Of a stretch of DNA of 54,294 nt, positions 49,730-54,294 are shown piece by piece; the stretch's first letter is position 1; every line of letters starts with the position of its first letter. The notes under the pieces are model-generated. The model searched no databases. It saw only the letters and a program-made list of their open reading frames with translations, and was not told the DNA's origin. The translations under genes were made by a program, and so were the position numbers. The stretch is taken from positions 1-54,294 of the forward strand of contig JBGAOY010000027.1 in NCBI GenBank assembly GCA_044221555.1, read 5' to 3'. Source of the stretch: JAEUJM01 sp044221555. Its GTDB lineage: Bacteria; Actinomycetota; Acidimicrobiia; Acidimicrobiales; DATDAH01.

Positions 49730-50782
49730 TCAGAGGGACAGGACGAGGCCGACCGCGGGGTCGGCCCGCCCGTCGAGGGTGTCGAGGAACGCCGCCCGCA
49801 CCGCGTCGGCGCCGGTGCGGTGCTCGACGGTCAACCAGCGGTCGACGCCGCCGACGAACCCTCGCCAGGCGTCGGGCAGGGCCGCTTCGGTGTCGGGGCC
49901 CCAGTGGTCGGGGGCGAAGAAGAACGTCGGCTCGACCCCGGGCGCCTCCTCGCCGGCGCCGCGGTCCCAGTGGGTGCCGCCGATCATGGCCGAGTGGGCC
50001 AGGCGGTCGCCGAAGCGGCGGTGCACCGCGGCCCGCACGCCGGCGTCGCCGGCGAAGTCGAGGTAGACCGCGTCGGCCGGCTCGAGCCCGTCGACGTCGT
50101 CGTAGGCGACCACCCGGTCGTAGGAGCCGAGGGCGCGCACCATCTCGACGTTGGCGGTCGACGTCAGCCCGATCACCGTCACCCCGGGGCGCTGCGCCAG
50201 CAGGTGGGCGGTGGAGATGGCCGTCTTCGAGGACGCGCTCGACAGCACGATCGTCGACGCCCCGAACCGGTCATTGCGGTCGAGGAAGGCGTCGAGCACG
50301 AACCCGGTGAAGAACAGCGGCCAGAGCAGCATCTGCTCGTCCTCGCGGGCGGGGTCGTACAGCGGGTCGGCGGCGACGAGCCGGTAGCGGTTGTAAGCGG
50401 GCGGCAGGCCGGCCCGGTGCTCGCTGGCGTCCACGACGGCCGACGGGTCGGCCCGTCGCGGTCGCATCACCAGGTGGCTGGCCATGGGCACGTACCCGAA
50501 CAGGCGGGTACCGGCGGGCAGGTCGTCGACCGTGCTGTCGACCACCTCGGCGAAGCCCCACGCCGGCACCTGGCCCCACTCGCCCGCCGACGGGAAGAAC
50601 CCCCAGTAGCCGAGCATGTCGCCGAACACGGCGTAGCTGATGTTGTTGGCGGTGAGCCCGAAGGCGTCGACGCGCAGGAGGGCCTGGCCCTCGTCGAGCG
50701 CCGGCCGCGGCTCGGTGACGGTGCGGGTCGTGTGCAGGTCGGCGCGCACCACTTCGAATCGGGTCATCTCGTCGGCGGTCAC
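49730..50782 (-). CDS. DUF2855 family, MDR-like protein
   Basis: This 350-residue protein matches DUF2855. It has the N-terminal ALLRVDAFGLTANNISYAVFGDMLGYWGFFP, a middle AWGFAEVV, YNRYRLVAADPLYDPAREDEQMLLWPLFFTGF, and a Rossmann-like TIVLSSASSKTAIST that resembles medium-chain reductases without their zinc site. The function is unknown; a quinone-reductase-like role is a guess. GTG 50782 has GGAGG 6 nt upstream. It is divergent from the acyltransferase. Confidence 0.88.
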   Translation of the reverse strand: MTADEMTRFEVVRADLHTTRTVTEPRPALDEGQALLRVDAFGLTANNISYAVFGDMLGYWGFFPSAGEWGQVPAWGFAEVVDSTVDDLPAGTRLFGYVPMASHLVMRPRRADPSAVVDASEHRAGLPPAYNRYRLVAADPLYDPAREDEQMLLWPLFFTGFVLDAFLDRNDRFGASTIVLSSASSKTAISTAHLLAQRPGVTVIGLTSTANVEMVRALGSYDRVVAYDDVDGLEPADAVYLDFAGDAGVRAAVHRRFGDRLAHSAMIGGTHWDRGAGEEAPGVEPTFFFAPDHWGPDTEAALPDAWRGFVGGVDRWLTVEHRTGADAVRAAFLDTLDGRADPAVGLVLSL

Positions 50783-50954
50783 AGTGCCTCCTGCTCGTCG
50801 GCCATCGCGGCGGCCCTTGCTACCACGGCCGGCGGCCAGGCCGAGCCGATTGCCTCGCCCGCGTGCGGCCGCAACGCTCGATGTCGGGAGGTTCGGCCGG
50901 ACACGGGACCTTGGCCTCTTGCCCCACGTCGGCGGCCGGCGCGCGAATGGGTCC

Positions 50955-51893
50955 ATGGGGGAGTCGCACCACCCACCTGAGGAACGCGAGGGTCGCCCAT
51001 GGTCGCCGTGGGACCTGCTGCGCCGCCGGGTCGACCACGAGTTGGGCGCCGACATCGACCAGCGCGACCCCGAGACCGTCGCACGCCTGCAGCCCCTGAT
51101 CGGGGCCTGGCTGCGCTGGTTCGACCCCGAGGTGCAGGGGTTCGACAACGTGCCCGCCGACGGGCCCTTCCTGGTCGTCGGCAACCACTCGGGGGGCGTC
51201 TACATGCCCGACTACTGGGCGTTCCTGCACCGCTGGGTGGACGAGCGGGGCGCGGAGGCGCCGCTGTACAGCATGGCGTTCGACTTCCTCTTCGGGATCC
51301 CCGGCGCGGCGGCGCTCGCCCGCAGGATGGGGTCGGTCCCGGCCAGCCACGAGAACGCCGACCGCATCCTCGACCGGGGCCATCCCGTCATCGTCTATCC
51401 CGGGGGCGATTCCGAGGACTACCGACCGTGGACCGAGCGCCACCGGATCGAGCTGCAGGGCCGCATGGGCTTCGTGCGCCTGGCGCTCCGCCACGGCGCG
51501 CCGGTCGTCCCTCTCGTGGCCCACGGCAGCCACGACGCCATCATCGTGCTGACCCGTGGCGAGACGCTGGCCAAGCGCTTGGGCTTCGACCGCCTGCGCA
51601 TCAACGTGATGCCGGTGGTGGCCGGGCCGCCGTGGGGGATCGCCCCCGTCCAACTCCCGACCTGGCCCATGCCGGCGAAGGTGACCGCCCGGGTGGGCGA
51701 TCCGATCGACTGGTCGCACCTGGGTCCGGCGGCGGCCGACGACCCCACGGTCGTGCAGGCCTGCTACGACGAGACGGTGGCGCGCATGCAGGCCGAGCTC
51801 GACGACCTCCATGCCGACCTGCCCCACCCCGTCGCCACCCGGGTCGCGACCGCCGTCGGGCTCGACCGGGTCCTGGGCAACCGCCGGCGCTGA
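50955..51893 (+). CDS. PlsC-like lysophospholipid acyltransferase
   Basis: This 312-residue protein has the acyltransferase motif NHSGGVYMPDYW (HX6-7D type, about residue 77), MGSVPASHENADRIL, VIVYPGGDSEDYRPW (substrate-binding block III) and VVPLVAHGSHDAI. This is the PlsC/DGAT-like superfamily that acylates a glycerol-phosphate or related acceptor. No membrane helix is obvious, so it is probably a peripheral enzyme. ATG 50955 fits the first conserved residues; no ribosome site is clear. Confidence 0.87.
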   Translation: MGESHHPPEEREGRPWSPWDLLRRRVDHELGADIDQRDPETVARLQPLIGAWLRWFDPEVQGFDNVPADGPFLVVGNHSGGVYMPDYWAFLHRWVDERGAEAPLYSMAFDFLFGIPGAAALARRMGSVPASHENADRILDRGHPVIVYPGGDSEDYRPWTERHRIELQGRMGFVRLALRHGAPVVPLVAHGSHDAIIVLTRGETLAKRLGFDRLRINVMPVVAGPPWGIAPVQLPTWPMPAKVTARVGDPIDWSHLGPAAADDPTVVQACYDETVARMQAELDDLHADLPHPVATRVATAVGLDRVLGNRRR

Positions 51894-51931
51894 CCGCGGC
51901 GCACCCGGGGAGTCTCTCGCATGGGACGCGG

Positions 51932-52318
51932 CTACACGTCGTGGATGGGGATGCGCTTCCCGGCGGCGTCGGCGACCCGCTCGATGTGGGCGCGGTTCGA
52001 CGTGACAACGGCGTCGTTACGACGCAGGGCGCCCTCGGCCACAGCGACGTAGACGGTGTCATCGAGCCCGCTCCGAGCGCAGAGGCCGCCGACCTCCCGA
52101 GCTTGCGTTTCGGTCAGGCACTCGACGTCGCACCCCTTCAGCAGCCGGGAGAGCCGATGCTGTGGCCCGCCCCGCCACGCCTCGGCCAGCACGCCGGCCG
52201 GGACCGTGGGCAGCAGTCCCCGAGCGATCGCGGCCCGGTGGATCTCCCACACACGTCGATCATCCCGCTCGGCCGCGATCAGCGCGCCGGTGTCGTAGGT
52301 GAGTCCGTCGAACGTCAC
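51932..52318 (-). CDS. VapC-type PIN toxin
   Basis: This 128-residue PIN-domain RNase shows the first acidic residue in LTYDTGALIAAE, then VPAGVLAEAWRGG, ARSGLDDTVYVAVAEGALRRNDAVVTSNRAHIERVA, with the Asp cluster expected for metal binding. GTG 52318 overlaps the antitoxin stop by 4 bp (GTGA), so translation is coupled. The cleavage target is unknown; VapC proteins cut tRNA or rRNA. Confidence 0.9.
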   Translation of the reverse strand: MTFDGLTYDTGALIAAERDDRRVWEIHRAAIARGLLPTVPAGVLAEAWRGGPQHRLSRLLKGCDVECLTETQAREVGGLCARSGLDDTVYVAVAEGALRRNDAVVTSNRAHIERVADAAGKRIPIHDV

Positions 52319-52569
52319 GCCGGATCGGTGCCTTGGCCCGACAGCAGACGATCGAGGATCGCTTCGCCCTCGGCGATCTCCTCCGGCGTGAGCGGGCCGG
52401 CCTCGGCCTCCCACTCGCGTACGCCCTGCATGCCCTCGCGCAGGCGCAACTGCCGGTCGGCGGCCTTCGACAGCCAGGCCGAGAACGACAGGCCGTCGTC
52501 CTCTGCCGCCTGCTCCACGCGAGCGGCCACGGAATCGTCGAGGGAGATCGATCGTTTGGTGACACCCAT
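52315..52569 (-). CDS. VapB-type ribbon-helix-helix antitoxin
   Basis: This 84-residue protein has the RHH segment VTKRSISLDDSVAARVEQAAEDDGLSFSAWLSKAA, and a C-terminal acidic stretch (EWEAEAGPLTPEEIAEGEAILDRLL) like toxin-blocking tails. ATG 52569 has TACCGT 7 nt upstream. A near-perfect palindrome covers that -10. It is followed directly by the PIN toxin. Confidence 0.88.
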   Translation of the reverse strand: MGVTKRSISLDDSVAARVEQAAEDDGLSFSAWLSKAADRQLRLREGMQGVREWEAEAGPLTPEEIAEGEAILDRLLSGQGTDPA

Positions 52570-52576
52570 GGACCCG

Positions 52577-52599
52577 ACGGTACGACCGGTGGTAGTACC
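52577..52599 (-). promoter_or_regulatory. -10 and near-palindrome of toxin-antitoxin operon 3
   Basis: The arms GGTACGACC (52579-52587) and GGTAGTACC (52591-52599) match at 8 of 9 positions around a 3-nt spacer. On the minus strand TACCGT (52582-52577) overlaps the palindrome and lies 7 nt before ATG 52569. Confidence 0.65.
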
Positions 52600-52640
52600 G
52601 GGCAAGCCGTTTGCGGACCCGTCGCGGTCTGCGGCCGCGC

Positions 52641-53075
52641 TCACGGGACGTCCCACCAGCCTTCGCCGGGGTGGAGGGCGAGCCGGGTGCTGCGGAAGAG
52701 CTGGTCGTCGCAGGCGATCCAGTCCACCAGGTGGACGCCGACCATGGCGCAGAGGTCGGAGGCGACACGGAAGCGTTCGCCGAGGTCGTCGGGCGGCGGC
52801 CCGTCGGTGACCGGCTCGTCCGAGTAGGCGACCGCCGCGGCGGCGCCGCGCCCGAGTCGGTGCAGGCAGGCCCTGAGGGCGAGGTCGGGCGGATCAGTGC
52901 GCTCGGTGTGGGCGAGGCCGCGGAACCGGCCCGTGCGGTTGGCGAAGGCGACCACCAGCCGGCGGGGCCCGAAGGCCCGCTGGTCGAGGGCGAACGACCA
53001 CGCGTCGTCGCGCAGGTTGGTGTGGTCGCGGCGGGTGGGCACGAAGGCCTCGACGACGATCAGGTGATCCGACAC
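52641..53075 (-). CDS. Degenerate RadC/JAB-like protein
   Basis: This 144-residue protein has an order that recalls the RadC JAB domain. AFGPRRLVVAFANRTGRFRGLAHTER gives the first strands, ALRACLHRLGRGAAAAVAYSDEPV the helix and metal strand, then PDDLGERFRVASDLCAMVGVHLVDWIACDDQLFRST. In RadC the metal strand ends in an HxHPSG motif and is followed by the LDHxI segment. Here the His residues are replaced (AYSDEP) but HLVDWI remains. It is probably catalytically dead, if it is a RadC relative. GGGAG lies 7 nt before GTG 53075. The family call is tentative. Confidence 0.6.
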   Translation of the reverse strand: MSDHLIVVEAFVPTRRDHTNLRDDAWSFALDQRAFGPRRLVVAFANRTGRFRGLAHTERTDPPDLALRACLHRLGRGAAAAVAYSDEPVTDGPPPDDLGERFRVASDLCAMVGVHLVDWIACDDQLFRSTRLALHPGEGWWDVP

Positions 53076-53164
53076 AGGTCAACTCCCGGACGATCCCGTG
53101 AGATGGCCATCCGAGCATCTCGTGGTTCAGGTCGGGAGGACGGCGGCGTAGGGATTCAACAGAT

Positions 53165-53221
53165 GGTATGATACTGCATGAAATAGTATCAGATATGCGC
53201 ACAGCTGTTCGGTGGGCCCGG
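53165..53221 (+). pseudogene. Low-GC remnant, possible 5' end of an HTH gene
   Basis: This stretch has an AT-rich patch (53165-53200) unlike the rest of the window. TGATACT-N9-AGTATCA (53169-53191) is a perfect operator-like inverted repeat. TAGTAT (53184-53189) lies 5 nt before ATG 53195, whose frame begins MRTAVRWARSAG, similar to the first helix of small Xre-type antitoxins. The frame then runs antisense into the AlkB gene and loses any pattern. It looks like a promoter and first codons left after deletion. This is tentative. Confidence 0.3.
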
Positions 53222-53845
53222 TCAGCTGGTGATGAAGGTCTGGCCCTCGGGCCGGAAGGTGGCGCTCATGCGGGGGCCGGCGCGGGCCACCTTGGGCACG
53301 GAGTGGTCCCAGGTGCGCTGGCAGGTGCCACCCATGACGAGCAGGTCGCCCTCGCCGAGGGCGAGGCGTATCGACCGGCCGCCGCCCTTCGGGCGCAGGA
53401 GGAACGGCCGCCGCTCACCGAGCGAGACGATGGCGACGAGGGCCTGGTCGAGGTCGCGGGCCACCCGATCGCCGTGCCACGCCACGCTGTCGCGCCCGTC
53501 GCGGTAGTGGTTCAGCCAACACGACAGGAACTGGCCGCCGTAGCGCTCGCCGAGGAAGCGGGCGACGCCGGCGAGGGCGGGATGGTCGCCGAGCTCGTCG
53601 GCGCCGATACCGACGGTGAGCCGGGGGTCGTCGACCGTGCGCCCGTACATCGGGCGCCGGCGCTGCTGCCAGTCGAGGCGGTCGAGCAGCTCGACGAACA
53701 GGTCGTCGGCGCCGGCGACCCAGTTGGGGGCGTGGTCGAGCCATGCTCCGTGGTCGAGCCGCCGGCGCTGGATCGGTGGCCGGTCGGCGACGCCGGCGCC
53801 GGCACCGACCTGCAGCGCGAAGAGCGACCCCTGGAGCTGGACCAC
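53222..53845 (-). CDS. AlkB-type 2-oxoglutarate/Fe(II) dioxygenase
   Basis: This 207-residue AlkB-family enzyme in known cases repairs alkylated DNA or RNA bases by oxidative demethylation. Iron ligands are His124 and Asp126 in AWHGDRV and His181 in WDHSVPK; Arg192 and Arg198 in RMSATFR bind 2-oxoglutarate. MYGRTVDDPRLTVGIG and LNHYRDGRDSVAWH are typical of the ALKBH2/3-like bacterial group. GTG 53845 has TACGCT exactly 6 nt upstream. No ada or other repair gene is adjacent. Confidence 0.95.
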   Translation of the reverse strand: MVQLQGSLFALQVGAGAGVADRPPIQRRRLDHGAWLDHAPNWVAGADDLFVELLDRLDWQQRRRPMYGRTVDDPRLTVGIGADELGDHPALAGVARFLGERYGGQFLSCWLNHYRDGRDSVAWHGDRVARDLDQALVAIVSLGERRPFLLRPKGGGRSIRLALGEGDLLVMGGTCQRTWDHSVPKVARAGPRMSATFRPEGQTFITS

Positions 53846-53851
53846 GATTCC

Positions 53852-53857
53852 AGCGTA
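53852..53857 (-). promoter_or_regulatory. -10 element for leaderless AlkB gene
   Basis: On the minus strand TACGCT is followed by GGAATC (6 nt) and GTG 53845. Confidence 0.6.
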
Positions 53858-53887
53858 GCGAACGTCTGTTCGTACCGTCTGGGCTCT

Positions 53888-54075
53888 CCGGGTTCTGGCG
53901 CCACCGGCGTCCGCCCGGCGGTCATGCGCAACGCCAGATCCCGGGACGCTGTCCCGTCGCAGGGACTCCGGAATCTGGCGTCGGCGGTGCCCGCGAGGCG
54001 CTCGTAGGAGACGCCAGATCGTGGCGACGATGCGTCGCCGTCGGGGCTGTCGGTTCTGGCATCAACCGTGCCCGC
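53888..54075. repeat. Alternating inverted CTGGCGTC-type repeats
   Basis: Five copies of a core [A/T]TCTGGC[G/A][T/C][C/T] lie at about 53893, 53930, 53973, 54009 and 54053, with orientation + - + - +. Copies on the plus strand are followed by a related segment (GGTGCCCGC or similar). Neighbouring copies can pair: ATCTGGCGTC (53973-53982) with GACGCCAGAT (54009-54018), and a 12-bp pair with one mismatch between 53932 and 53980. The region holds no gene. Confidence 0.7.
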
Positions 54076-54093
54076 AGCGAGCGGGCAGAGGGC

Positions 54094-54294
54094 TCACGGA
54101 TCCGACGTGACCGGCAGGCGCTCGAGTGGCTGGCGGGTGATCTCGGCGATGAGCTCGAAGTCCTTGTCGAGGTGGAGCACTGTCAGCGAGGCGATCTCTG
54201 CGCTGGCGGCGACAAGCAGATCGGGGACCGACGGTGCCCGGTGTGCTCCCCGGGCAGCTAGGGCTGATTGGACCTCGAGGGAACGGTCCTCGAT
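54094..54294 (-). CDS. PIN-domain toxin (VapC-like), 5' part outside window
   Basis: The frame enters at the right edge and stops at 54094, giving the last 66 residues. The pattern ALAARGAHRAPSVPDLLVAA followed by ASLTVLHLDKDFELIAEIT is the C-terminal half of mycobacterial-type VapC toxins: the PDLL motif holds one metal-binding Asp, and HLDKDFE holds the last acidic cluster. The start and any VapB antitoxin lie beyond the window. With the loci at 49053 and 51932 it makes a third toxin gene within 6 kb. Confidence 0.85.
   Translation of the reverse strand: MEDRSLEVQSALAARGAHRAPSVPDLLVAASAEIASLTVLHLDKDFELIAEITRQPLERLPVTSDP

Noticed and set aside
53168..54007. 279-codon plus-strand frame
   Set aside because: Beyond the first dozen codons it is antisense to AlkB, with Val/Ala/Gly/Glu-rich shadow composition. 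Only its first codons are treated as a possible relic.

Overview
The window is a very GC-rich stretch of an actinomycete-type chromosome. LytR_C, DUF3263, GpgS, F420-class PPOX proteins, an Rpf-type transglycosylase, a SARP regulator and a CIRCE-controlled groEL all fit Actinomycetota. The gene style and the abundance of leaderless starts suggest Acidimicrobiia (Iamia/Ilumatobacter-like), but that placement is inference. I count about 51 protein genes and one tRNA. There is no prophage, CRISPR array, complete insertion sequence or replication origin.

Layout. 1-903: 5' part of a secreted RCC1-repeat protein, cut by the window edge. 1145-1217: tRNA-Thr(UGU). 1296-2105: DUF3263 and LytR_C proteins. 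2137-8217: a compatible-solute neighbourhood (otsB, otsA, glycerate kinase, gpgS) with an amidase and a small membrane protein. 8237-12489: thrC translationally coupled to a MoaD/ThiS-like sulfur carrier, a lipoprotein, then CIRCE-groEL. 12588-18843: PPOX-fold proteins, a PAS-GGDEF protein, fdhD, an Asp-box lipoprotein and a DHRS12-like SDR preceded by nested mini-ORFs. 19151-23360: a membrane-stress module (Bax inhibitor-1 family, SPFH-GYF, double zinc ribbon with membrane anchor, anchored coiled coil). 23412-30000: SARP-AAA-TPR regulator, hemerythrin, Ser/Thr kinase with an extracellular propeller. 30130-32262: an unusual YceI / cytochrome c / PHM-type copper monooxygenase fusion. 32315-39499: Rpf-like protein, YjbR, NfeD-stomatin pair, methyltransferase, two hydrolases and a fatty acid desaturase behind a perfect palindrome. 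40219-48963: DoxX, MFS, GH78 rhamnosidase, an unknown two-repeat protein, PPi-type phosphofructokinase and GH51 arabinofuranosidase. Toxin-antitoxin loci lie at 39610-40154, 49053-49596 and 51932-52569, with a partial PIN toxin at the right edge. An AlkB dioxygenase and a degenerate RadC-like protein lie between them.

The most general observation is a promoter grammar. Many first genes have a hexamer of the form TANNNT (or NANNNT) placed 6-7 nt before an ATG or GTG with no Shine-Dalgarno sequence, which is the signature of leaderless mRNAs. I used it to choose several starts that differ by a few codons from the longest reading frame. In three toxin-antitoxin operons and the desaturase gene, palindromes sit directly on this -10 element. 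At 5870-5879 two divergent -10 elements share the same TA dinucleotide.

Nothing here is a certain new defence or biosynthetic system. The strongest candidates for new biology are the YceI-heme-copper fusion, the SPFH/zinc-ribbon module without PspA, the nested mini-ORF cascade before the SDR gene, and the palindrome-on-promoter architecture.
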